Source: Bacteroidota bacterium
GTDB lineage: Bacteria > Bacteroidota > Bacteroidia > Chitinophagales > Chitinophagaceae
Direction of reading: 5' to 3'
NCBI GenBank assembly: GCA_023429365.1
Contig: JAEYVW010000017.1
Coordinates: forward strand, 1 to 5,903
Length of the DNA: 5,903 nucleotides
The translations under genes were made by a program, and so were the position numbers. The notes under the pieces were generated by a model that had not been told where the DNA came from, ran no database searches, and saw only the letters and a list, made by a program, of their open reading frames with translations. Below, piece by piece: positions 1 to 5,886 of the stretch. The first letter of the stretch is position 1; each line of letters starts with the position of its first letter.

Positions 1-211
1 TCAGTTGCTTCTTCTTTAATAACACCCCAATCCCAAAATCGTCAACGCCGGCATTATTGGAAATGCAGGTCAGATCTTTTACTGCCTTCCTTTCCAAAGC
101 AGCAATACAATTCTCCGGAATGCCACATAGTCCAAAACCTCCCAGGACAATTACATGTCCATCCAGGATATCATGAATCGCATGGTCGGCATCCACGACA
201 ACTTTATTCAT
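1..211 (-). CDS. scoA: 3-oxoacid (succinyl-CoA) CoA-transferase subunit A, 5' part only
   Basis: This is the first 70 codons of a gene that runs off the left edge of the window. Residues 17-32 (DGHVIVLGGFGLCGIP) match the family I CoA-transferase signature, [DN][GN]xx followed by three hydrophobics, GGF, xxx, GxP. The following ISNNAGVDDFGIG segment is also typical of the A subunit. In this family subunits A and B together move CoA between succinyl-CoA and acetoacetate or a similar 3-oxoacid in the cytoplasm, for ketone-body or short-chain acid use. Subunit B carries the catalytic glutamate and would be expected just beyond the edge. The start is the ATG at 211; an ATG three bases upstream reaches a stop after one codon. 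The gene lies 49 bases after the DUF4296 lipoprotein gene, with no clear terminator between them, so read-through is possible. The exact acyl substrate cannot be read from this fragment. Confidence 0.88.
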   Translation of the reverse strand, partial: MNKVVVDADHAIHDILDGHVIVLGGFGLCGIPENCIAALERKAVKDLTCISNNAGVDDFGIGVLLKKKQL

Positions 212-260
212 ATCATTGTTTAAGTAATAAATTTAACAAACTTGGGAGACTATTCAGGCA
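212..260 (-). other. AT-rich gap between the DUF4296 lipoprotein gene and scoA
   Basis: This 49-base spacer has no strong GC-rich hairpin followed by a T-run, so I see no intrinsic terminator for the coaBC-porD-lipoprotein operon. On the minus strand it contains TAAATTTA, one base from the Bacteroidota -7 consensus TAnnTTTG. No TTG lies at a suitable distance upstream of it. A separate scoA promoter is therefore possible but not supported. Confidence 0.35.
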
Positions 261-734
261 TTATTGCGGTTTAATGTCCTTCCGAAGAATTCTACGTTTG
301 ATAATCGAATCCCTCGACCAGCTCTTTAGATCCGGGCCTGGAGTTACTGCAGTTTTGGGACTATCGACTATCGCAGGAGTAACCCGCGAACTTGGATAAG
401 GCTGCGTAGGGATCTGCTTTCGGCTAAGTGAGTCGAGGATATCACGCATTAACCCGGGATGCTTTTCATAGTAGGCATAACTTTTTTCAAACTCCTCCTT
501 CGTGGTAGCATGCATTTGAAAAATTTTATCATGCCACTTGTGACTCCTTGCTGTCTTATCGATAGCGGTATCTTTAAAGAGAACGAATCCATTCAAAAAC
601 TCACTCGATCGCACCATATCCCACATCACTGCCTGCATCCTGGCTATTGATAAAATCCCAGAGGACGCCTCCTTTTTGTCTTTACAACCCGTTAAGAAGA
701 AAATACCTGCTATTATAAAAAAACTAATCCTCAT
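261..734 (-). CDS. DUF4296-family lipoprotein, function unknown
   Basis: This is a 157-residue predicted lipoprotein. An N-terminal hydrophobic segment (residues 3-13) leads to a lipobox LTGC with the lipidated cysteine at 17, so the mature protein should be anchored in the envelope. The central part, roughly residues 26-105, has the DUF4296 pattern: a helical start (ILSIARMQAVMWDMV), then HDKIF, then an EEFEKSYAYYEKHPGLM block and ILDSLSRKQ. The C-terminal third is different: a proline-rich stretch (about 109-133), then a short basic tail rich in Arg and Lys. The tail looks low-complexity and probably extends from the folded domain. The ATG overlaps the porD stop codon as ATGA, so the two are translationally coupled in the coaBC operon. 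The family has no established function. Its place after porD hints at an envelope or secretion role, but that is inference from position alone. Confidence 0.8.
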   Translation of the reverse strand: MRISFFIIAGIFFLTGCKDKKEASSGILSIARMQAVMWDMVRSSEFLNGFVLFKDTAIDKTARSHKWHDKIFQMHATTKEEFEKSYAYYEKHPGLMRDILDSLSRKQIPTQPYPSSRVTPAIVDSPKTAVTPGPDLKSWSRDSIIKRRILRKDIKPQ

Positions 735-1648
735 TGGAGATCTTTATACCTGGCGTTATTTGAAATATCGATCCTGGTCAGTATATCGCGTGCACGCATT
801 TTTAAATCGTTGTTAGCGCGACTAAAAACCATCACAAGCTCAGAACTCTTCCCCTGAAAAAAGAATTGCATGATCATTGAGTTGGGATTCTCTGTATTAA
901 GCGTATTCAGAAAGTTCAAACTGTTGATAATACCTGTCCTTCCCTGTTCTTCATTTTCATAAAAAATATCCATCCCAGAACGATAGTAAGAGTATAACGC
1001 ATCGTGAATAAGGGCAAACCTGTTGTTGTTCAGATTTTCAGCAAGCCAATACCGGTTGCGAATATTTTCAAAAGATTTCCATCCGGTAATATCACGGCTC
1101 TCCGGTGCGTTGTTTACGATATTCCAGGCTTTTTTGAAGTAGGGATCACCGCCACGTAATGAAAACGATCCATAGTCAAATCCCAGTATAATATTGACAT
1201 AGTAAGCAAAAATCGCGGGAAGATTGGCTGCCACCGGATCGTTACCCTGTACCCGGTTTTCATTAAACTCAATGGGTTGAAATTCCTGGTATCGAAACAC
1301 TACATCATCATCCATGAAATTGATAATGGGAGAATCATAGGTAGTGCTGTAGATCGGGCGTGCAGCCTGGATGGTGAGGCGGCCTTTATAAACATTATTT
1401 CCCAGATCCTGTTCCACATTCAGCAGAAAATTACATTGAATCTTTTCACTTGGCTGGTATGTGTCGGCAGTCCACCTCCTGTTGTTGATAAAATTGGTTA
1501 ATGAAGTTTGTAAGGTCTGAAAAATGCTTTTGTTAACCTGGGTACTGATCCTATTGGCCATGACTGTTAACCGAGCTTGTATTTCCTGTGCCGGCGCTTT
1601 ATTTACAAGAGAAAGGATCAGGAAAAAAATAACTGTCTTCTTAAACAT
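731..1648 (-). CDS. porD: DUF4835 family protein, type IX secretion-associated PorD
   Basis: This 305-residue exported protein has a basic start (MFKK), a hydrophobic core and a signal-peptidase-I type site after KAPA at residue 20, with QEIQA following. There is no lipobox cysteine, so it is probably soluble in the periplasm or loosely attached to the outer membrane. The family pattern is clear in order: IFQTLQTSLTNFIN with RRWT (42-60), an ARPIYSTTYDSPIINF segment followed by DDDVVFRYQEFQPIEFN (96-129), and AYYVNIILGFDYGSFSLRGG (148-167). These match DUF4835 proteins, which current annotation names PorD of the type IX secretion system. Length is normal for the family. Its ATG lies inside the last codons of coaBC (8-base overlap), and its stop overlaps the next ATG. 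Family membership is firm; the mechanistic role of PorD is not well settled. Confidence 0.87.
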   Translation of the reverse strand: MFKKTVIFFLILSLVNKAPAQEIQARLTVMANRISTQVNKSIFQTLQTSLTNFINNRRWTADTYQPSEKIQCNFLLNVEQDLGNNVYKGRLTIQAARPIYSTTYDSPIINFMDDDVVFRYQEFQPIEFNENRVQGNDPVAANLPAIFAYYVNIILGFDYGSFSLRGGDPYFKKAWNIVNNAPESRDITGWKSFENIRNRYWLAENLNNNRFALIHDALYSYYRSGMDIFYENEEQGRTGIINSLNFLNTLNTENPNSMIMQFFFQGKSSELVMVFSRANNDLKMRARDILTRIDISNNARYKDLQ

Positions 1649-2840
1649 AGTAAGTTTTTATAATAGTATCTACAATATCCTTCGCCACTTCCGCCTTTGA
1701 CTTAATTTCAAAATTATACTGATGACCTCCTTTCTGAAAAATGGTGACCTTATTCGTATCATACCCAAAACCTGCTCCCGGATCATTTAAGGAGTTCAAC
1801 ACAATCATGTCAGCATTCTTCTTGTCCAGCTTTTCAAGAGCATGAGCTGTCTCATTTGATGTTTCCAACGCAAATCCCACCAACACCTGACCTTTTCTCT
1901 TTTTATCGCCCAGGCTTTTTAGTATGTCCTTTGTTTTTGTCAGGACGATATCAAGATTTGCATCTGTCTTTTTGATCTTTTGTTCAGCTTTCTTAACAGG
2001 CGTAAAATCAGCCACCGCCGCTGCCATGACGGCTAAATCGGTTATATCAAATGCTTCCTGGCAGGCATTGTACATTTCGCTGGCTGAAGTCACCCGGATA
2101 ACCTTCATTCCATGAGTATCAAAACTTAAACCCGATGGACCTAAAACAAGGGTTACTTCCGCTCCGTTTCGCACCAACTCCTGCGCAAGGGCAACGCCCA
2201 TCTTCCCCGACGAATGATTTCCTATAAAACGCACCGGATCTATTGCTTCGTATGTAGGCCCGGCAGTCACCAAAGCCTTTTTGCCTTTTAAAGGCCTGTT
2301 GGAAGAGAAATACTCATCTATGAACTGAAATATCTGCTCCGGTTCTGCCATCCTGCCTTCCCCAAAAAGACCGCTTGCCAGCTCGCCGTTATCAACCGGA
2401 ATGATCGTATTACCAAAGGACTTTACCTGCTCGAGGTTGCACTTTGTAGCCGGATGATGCCACATGTCTTCATCCATGGCAGGGGCGAGCAAAACGGGGC
2501 ACGTAGCAGATAGCCAGGTCGCCAATAGAAGGTTATCACATTGCCCCTGGGCCATTTTAGAAAGCGTATTGCAGCTCAGCGGAGCTATAACCATGATATC
2601 AGCCCATCGCCCCAGCATTACATGATTTGCCCAGCTGCTTTCGTCAAAAAGGTCTGTAAGAACCGTGTTCCTGCTGAGGGTTGACAGGGTGAGCGGGGAG
2701 ACAAAATCTTTTGATGCCGGGGTCATGATTATTTTTACTTCTGCACCTCCTTTCACTAATAACCGTGTAAGGTGTATTGCCTTGTAGGCTGCAATACTTC
2801 CGGTAACCCCTAATAATATCTTTTTTCCCTGCATCGTCAT
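1641..2840 (-). CDS. coaBC: Bifunctional phosphopantothenoylcysteine decarboxylase / phosphopantothenate-cysteine ligase
   Basis: This 399-residue protein makes 4'-phosphopantetheine in two steps of CoA synthesis. CoaB joins 4'-phosphopantothenate to cysteine using a nucleotide triphosphate, and the FMN-dependent CoaC removes the carboxyl group. The N-terminal CoaC half (about 4-175) shows VTGSIAAYKA, the catalytic histidine in NHVMLG (His73), IAPLSCNTLSKMAQGQCDNL, the PAMDEDMW substrate motif and SGLFGEGRM. The C-terminal CoaB half (about 187-399) shows TAGPTYEAIDPVRFIGNHSSG, AAAVADF, QKIKK and LVGFALETSNE. Two CoaC positions differ from the E. coli enzyme: the motif Asn is Asp123, and the conserved Cys is Ser156. 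Start choice: in-frame candidates are TTG 2843, ATG 2840 and ATG 2834. I give 2840, but a -7 promoter element ends at 2841, so 2834 (MQGKKILLG) may be the true start. The gene heads an overlapping operon with porD. Confidence 0.95.
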   Translation of the reverse strand: MTMQGKKILLGVTGSIAAYKAIHLTRLLVKGGAEVKIIMTPASKDFVSPLTLSTLSRNTVLTDLFDESSWANHVMLGRWADIMVIAPLSCNTLSKMAQGQCDNLLLATWLSATCPVLLAPAMDEDMWHHPATKCNLEQVKSFGNTIIPVDNGELASGLFGEGRMAEPEQIFQFIDEYFSSNRPLKGKKALVTAGPTYEAIDPVRFIGNHSSGKMGVALAQELVRNGAEVTLVLGPSGLSFDTHGMKVIRVTSASEMYNACQEAFDITDLAVMAAAVADFTPVKKAEQKIKKTDANLDIVLTKTKDILKSLGDKKRKGQVLVGFALETSNETAHALEKLDKKNADMIVLNSLNDPGAGFGYDTNKVTIFQKGGHQYNFEIKSKAEVAKDIVDTIIKTYYV

Positions 2841-2870
2841 CAAATTTATTCAATTACGTATTAAATACAA
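2841..2870 (-). promoter_or_regulatory. Bacteroidota-type sigma-A promoter for the coaBC operon
   Basis: Read on the minus strand, TTG (2870-2868) is followed after exactly 19 bases by TAAATTTG (2848-2841). This fits the Bacteroidota housekeeping consensus TTG at -33 and TAnnTTTG at -7. The -7 element directly abuts the ATG at 2840, so transcription should start within a few bases of the start codon. That implies a leaderless or nearly leaderless mRNA, or use of the ATG at 2834. The -33 TTG lies in the T-run of the rpoZ terminator. Confidence 0.65.
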
Positions 2871-2898
2871 AAGCGACCCCGTTGTCGACGAGGTCGCT
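2869..2898 (-). terminator. Intrinsic terminator after rpoZ
   Basis: The arms AGCGACC (2872-2878) and GGTCGCT (2892-2898) pair over 7 bases. One C/A mismatch (2879/2891) is followed by three more pairs (CGT/ACG) around a five-base loop at 2883-2887. On the minus strand the stem is followed by TTTTGTATTT, counting the last T of the stem. The stem begins 24 bases after the rpoZ stop. The T-run is short and broken by a G, so termination may be partial. On the plus strand no T-run follows, so it is directional. Confidence 0.72.
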
Positions 2899-2922
2899 GT
2901 AAATATTTGAATACAATTATTT

Positions 2923-3264
2923 CTAGTCGAAAAGCTGGTCTTCGCCCTTACGGAAATAAACCTTGTCTTCCATGAATTCCTGGGTGGCTAATAGCGCTGG
3001 ATTAGGCATTCTCTCGTACGCCCTGGAAATTTCAATCTGCTCTTTGTTTTCATGAATTTCTTCCAGGCTGTCTGTATGACTGGCAAACTCATCGAGTTTA
3101 TTATGAAGTTCCTCCTTCAGCGATATGTTGATCTGGTTAGCCCTTTTTGCAATTATGGCAATTGACTCATATAAGTTCCCTGTCTTTTTCCGCAGATCAT
3201 CCAGGCTTTTAGTTTCAACATTACTGGCAATACCAGCACTAAGCTGACGTCTTAACTTGCTCAT
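2923..3264 (-). CDS. rpoZ: DNA-directed RNA polymerase omega subunit, Rpb6-like
   Basis: This 113-residue cytoplasmic protein is the small omega subunit, which helps assemble and stabilise RNA polymerase by clamping the beta' chain. The recognisable core is GNLYESIAIIAKRANQI (29-45), equivalent to the conserved helix of omega/Rpb6. It is followed by a charged helical region (46-80) and ERMPNPALLATQEFMEDKVYF (84-104). This longer form, with the MPNPALLAT block and an acidic C-terminal end, is the version known from Bacteroidota. The start at 3264 is the only reasonable one, because the next Met (residue 86) lies beyond the core helix and no GTG or TTG codon precedes that helix. It therefore overlaps the end of bamD by 26 bases. 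No Shine-Dalgarno sequence is seen. It shares the bamD transcript and ends at the hairpin at 2872-2898. Confidence 0.88.
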   Translation of the reverse strand: MSKLRRQLSAGIASNVETKSLDDLRKKTGNLYESIAIIAKRANQINISLKEELHNKLDEFASHTDSLEEIHENKEQIEISRAYERMPNPALLATQEFMEDKVYFRKGEDQLFD

Positions 3265-4054
3265 TCTTTAAATTATTTATATTGGTTTGCGATAAATTCA
3301 TATAATCTTCAGCCTCTTTCCGATACTTACTCTCAGGGAAACGATCCACAAAATCTTCATACTCACTAATTACCTTCTCAAATCTCTCCGGCTTCTTCTC
3401 TTCAATACTCATTTCCGCGTATCGAAAATACGACTTTATGATCATGAGTTTATACTCGTCTGCTCGATCTGACTCTGGGTAACTGTTTAACAGGGTAGTA
3501 AAGGAAACACCTGCTGCCCTGAATTGCCCCATATCAAAGTACAACCTGGCACTTTTATAATCCTTCACCTCCAACTTGCCCCTGCAGATATCAATGATTT
3601 CGGCAGCCTCTTTATTCCTTTCGGATCCCGGATGCGTATTAATAAAGACCTGCATCATACCCATAGCCTTGATCGTATTGGTTTGGTCAAGTTCCGGCTT
3701 GGGCGATTGCTTATAATAGCTATAAGCCCTCATGAAATCCATTTCCTCAGCTTTGGGACTATTGGGAAAAATTTCAAGAAAGGTCTTAAAGAGGTTTTCA
3801 GCATTCAGATAGTCGGCCTGGTTATAGGCGCAATACGCATATTTATAATAGATATCCGGGAATTCAGCTCTTGTCTTATAAAAAGGCATCACATCCTCGT
3901 ACAGTATCTGGGCTTTGCTGTACTTCTTCTGCACAAAATACTTCTCAGCCATACGCAGCTTGTATTCCGGATCCGGGCTTTTCAATATTTTGTTTATGCC
4001 TTTGCCACAACTTGTTAGAAAAAGCACCAATAAAAATACAGGTATCGTACGCAT
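3239..4054 (-). CDS. bamD: Outer membrane protein assembly factor BamD (YfiO-type lipoprotein)
   Basis: This 271-residue lipoprotein belongs to the BAM complex, which inserts beta-barrel proteins into the outer membrane. The signal segment ends in a lipobox LTSC with the lipidated cysteine at 16. The rest is made of helical tetratricopeptide-like repeats. Segments include EKYFVQKKYSKAQILYEDV (37-55), YKYAYCAYNQADYLNAENLF (70-89) with FLEIFPNSPKAEE, ARLYFDMGQFRAAGVSF (169-185) with LLNSYPESDRADE, and EDFVDRFPESKYRKEAED (232-249). The recurring FP/YP-x-S motif at repeat ends is typical of BamD. Length is close to the usual 240-280 residues. The start at 4054 gives a proper lipoprotein signal (MRTIPVFLLVLFLTSC). 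It leads the bamD-rpoZ transcript and sits downstream of an outer-membrane barrel gene, but a strong terminator separates the two. Confidence 0.92.
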   Translation of the reverse strand: MRTIPVFLLVLFLTSCGKGINKILKSPDPEYKLRMAEKYFVQKKYSKAQILYEDVMPFYKTRAEFPDIYYKYAYCAYNQADYLNAENLFKTFLEIFPNSPKAEEMDFMRAYSYYKQSPKPELDQTNTIKAMGMMQVFINTHPGSERNKEAAEIIDICRGKLEVKDYKSARLYFDMGQFRAAGVSFTTLLNSYPESDRADEYKLMIIKSYFRYAEMSIEEKKPERFEKVISEYEDFVDRFPESKYRKEAEDYMNLSQTNINNLKNEQVKTSA

Positions 4055-4064
4055 AAAAGGTGTG

Positions 4065-4072
4065 CAAAGTTA
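4065..4072 (-). promoter_or_regulatory. Putative -7 element for bamD-rpoZ
   Basis: On the minus strand this site reads TAACTTTG, a full match to TAnnTTTG. It ends 10 bases before the bamD ATG, implying a leader of only a few bases. No TTG is found about 19 bases upstream; the nearest one leaves an 11-base spacer, which is too short. The promoter is therefore less certain than the coaBC one. Confidence 0.45.
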
Positions 4073-4203
4073 ATAGATACAGGCAAAACTTGATTAAAAA
4101 AGATAAGTATCCAAAAGCACTTCGTTAAGGTTTTGATAAACCGCCGTCAATTCACCGCTCCACTTATCTGAAAATCAAACTATTGCCCAAATCAAGCCTC
4201 ACT
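4073..4203. other. Intergenic stretch upstream of bamD with an inverted repeat
   Basis: No coding potential is visible here on either strand. An 8-base inverted repeat, AGATAAGT (4101-4108) and ACTTATCT (4162-4169), encloses a weak inner CAAAA/TTTTG pairing (4112-4116 with 4131-4135). It might fold, or mark an operator for bamD transcription, but arms this short and 53 bases apart could be chance. Confidence 0.3.
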
Positions 4204-4238
4204 AAAAAGCCCTCCCCTGATGGGGAGGGCCTGTTTTT
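4204..4238 (-). terminator. Strong intrinsic terminator after the OmpA gene, bidirectional in form
   Basis: A perfect 9-base stem, GCCCTCCCC (4209-4217) and GGGGAGGGC (4222-4230), closes a four-base loop. On the minus strand it is followed at once by TTTTT (4208-4204), and it begins 33 bases after the OmpA stop codon. The plus strand also has a TTTTT run (4234-4238) three bases past the stem. The hairpin could thus work both ways, although no plus-strand gene is present. Confidence 0.9.
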
Positions 4239-4263
4239 ATCAGCAAAAAGTAATCACTATTAA

Positions 4264-5886
4264 TTATCTCTTGCGAAGGTTGGGGTGTGGAGGAGCCACA
4301 GTATTGGGTCCTTCTTCACCTTCAGCAGCACCGCGCAGATCAACTGTATCGCAGTCACCACCTTCCTGGCCATAGTTAAAGATAAAGCGATCAGCGCTTA
4401 AACCTTCCTGCTCTACCAGGTGAGTGATCACTTTATTTACATGATCCCAACTCAATTGCTGTTCTTTCTTGCTAGAAGAGCAGTAACCGATCACGACTAC
4501 TTTACACTCAGGAGCGTTACGCAGTTTTGCAGCAACAGTAGCCAATACAGCTTTGTTGTCGTCGCTTAATGTATTAGAACCTTTGCGGAAAGAAATGCTT
4601 GGTAAAGCTCCTAATTTTTCTGCACAGGCATTAGCATCCCTCTTGATATAATTCTCAAAGCACTCTTCAGCAGGGCATGGGCATTTACCTACGCCATCAG
4701 CATCAACAGGTTGGCAATGTGTAGGTGTAATAAGTTCTTTATCCTTATAATCAGGAACACCGTCACCATCAGTATCGCGACTTACACCATGTGAATCAAC
4801 TGGAACACCTGCAGGTGTTTGCTCCTGGTCAAACTGGTCTGTGATACCGTCGCCATCAGCATCAGGCAATACGGGTTTTGGCAACCTCATCAGGCGAGGG
4901 TTGCGGATTTCGCTGTAAGCGTAATCCAGTGGGTTCAGCCACCACAATGGCTCAACAGATTTTGCACCCAGGTTGAAGTTTAAACCAATTGTAGCATAGT
5001 TATAAGAGTCGAAATCGCGGGTAAGGTCGCCCTGCTCAGCCCAACGCTGACCATCCAAAAGGTCGTCTTTGATAAAAGTAACACGATCTTCAATGGCGAT
5101 ATTGATACGATTGCTCAGTTTAATAGCAATACCCAGACCCACTGTACCAGAAGGCTTAAAAGTATCGCCGAAAAGTTTAGGACGAGTGTCACCATGGCTT
5201 TCAGCAGCAGACTCATAAGAATCATCCATTAGATCTTTCAGCTCTTTACGAGTGTCTTTCCTGTCTTTATATACACCACCGTTGATACCGCCGAAATTAT
5301 AAGGAGTATTGCCGTTCAGCGCATTCACCTTAGTATCATATACAGTTCCACCTATACCACCAAATGCGTAGAAGTTGAACCCTGTTTTAGATTTGTGGAA
5401 TCGGATATTGTTCAAGGTAACTATACCTTGAAGTGACAGATCCTGAACCTTTGTTTTGTAGTTATTGTAGTAAACCCCTGTATAACCTGCTGCGTTCCAA
5501 GGGTTATCAGGAGTGGTTGGGATAACACCGGAAGGTTTCCAGTTCAATCCTTTACCAGTACCATTCAAATACTCAAGCCTCATAGAGAAAACATAACCAA
5601 AGGCTTTTCTAACATGGAGACCAAAACCCAGTGTTGGGAAAACGGCAGGAATATCACCACTAACTGTGAAAGCACCGCCTTTAATACCTATTTCCCATTG
5701 ATTACGAGGTTTCGCAGGGAAATTGTTGGTTCCATTTAAAAATTCAGTGTGCTGGGGCATCCTTTTAGAAGGAACAACTGAAGAATCAGAAACGTCGTAG
5801 CTGCTACCAACTTGGGTTTGAGCGCTACCAAACGTTGCCAGCAGACAGAATAAACCTGCCAATAAAAAGTACTTTTTGCTTATCAT
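4264..5886 (-). CDS. OmpA-family outer membrane protein with TSP3 calcium repeats
   Basis: This is a 540-residue exported protein. A signal peptide (basic MISKK, hydrophobic 6-19) is probably cut after GSA at 22. Residues about 60-310 alternate polar and hydrophobic residues with aromatic strand ends, as in an outer-membrane beta-barrel (for example WEIGIKGGAFTVSGDI near 64 and YATIGLNFNLGAKS near 297). Residues 342-384 hold thrombospondin type 3 calcium-binding repeats (DADGDGITD, DTDGDGVPD). Residues about 428-510 resemble an OmpA C-terminal domain (ISFRKGSNTLSDDNKAVL, then CKVVVIGYCSSS, QQLSW, VNKVITHLVEQEGLSADRF). It departs from the family: the GHTD aspartate and the LSxxRA arginine, which contact peptidoglycan, are not present. 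Eight cysteines (391, 402, 404, 409, 421, 461, 469, 512) lie in this half, suggesting disulfides. A likely role is envelope stability or a major surface protein. The start is the ATG at 5886; only 17 upstream bases are visible, so its promoter is not seen. Confidence 0.85.
   Translation of the reverse strand: MISKKYFLLAGLFCLLATFGSAQTQVGSSYDVSDSSVVPSKRMPQHTEFLNGTNNFPAKPRNQWEIGIKGGAFTVSGDIPAVFPTLGFGLHVRKAFGYVFSMRLEYLNGTGKGLNWKPSGVIPTTPDNPWNAAGYTGVYYNNYKTKVQDLSLQGIVTLNNIRFHKSKTGFNFYAFGGIGGTVYDTKVNALNGNTPYNFGGINGGVYKDRKDTRKELKDLMDDSYESAAESHGDTRPKLFGDTFKPSGTVGLGIAIKLSNRINIAIEDRVTFIKDDLLDGQRWAEQGDLTRDFDSYNYATIGLNFNLGAKSVEPLWWLNPLDYAYSEIRNPRLMRLPKPVLPDADGDGITDQFDQEQTPAGVPVDSHGVSRDTDGDGVPDYKDKELITPTHCQPVDADGVGKCPCPAEECFENYIKRDANACAEKLGALPSISFRKGSNTLSDDNKAVLATVAAKLRNAPECKVVVIGYCSSSKKEQQLSWDHVNKVITHLVEQEGLSADRFIFNYGQEGGDCDTVDLRGAAEGEEGPNTVAPPHPNLRKR

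Noticed and set aside
1277..1501. 74-codon plus-strand open frame
   Set aside because: It is antisense to conserved porD blocks, with no domain or upstream signal of its own. The smaller plus-strand frames at 459-650, 1924-2115 and 3871-4056 were rejected for the same reason.
735..2400. Search for an unknown defence, mobile or CRISPR-like system
   Set aside because: No direct-repeat arrays, transposase or integrase motifs, target-site duplications or toxin-antitoxin-like pairs were seen here or elsewhere in the window. Every gene belongs to a familiar family.
2841..2843. TTG at 2843 as the coaBC start
   Set aside because: Two in-frame ATG codons follow within nine bases, and the TTG is the last part of the predicted -7 promoter element.
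2644..2853. 69-codon minus-strand open frame overlapping the coaBC 5' end
   Set aside because: It is an alternate frame of the well-conserved CoaC N-terminus (VTGSIAAYKA lies in the coaBC frame), and its product has no family features.
3524..4018. 164-codon open frame on the plus strand
   Set aside because: It lies wholly antisense to bamD, whose lipobox and repeat pattern are clear. The plus-frame translation shows no recognisable domain and no promoter or independent context.
4204..4238. The hairpin as evidence for a convergent plus-strand gene
   Set aside because: The T-runs on both sides make it bidirectional in form, but no supported plus-strand gene ends there, so it is assigned to the OmpA gene only.
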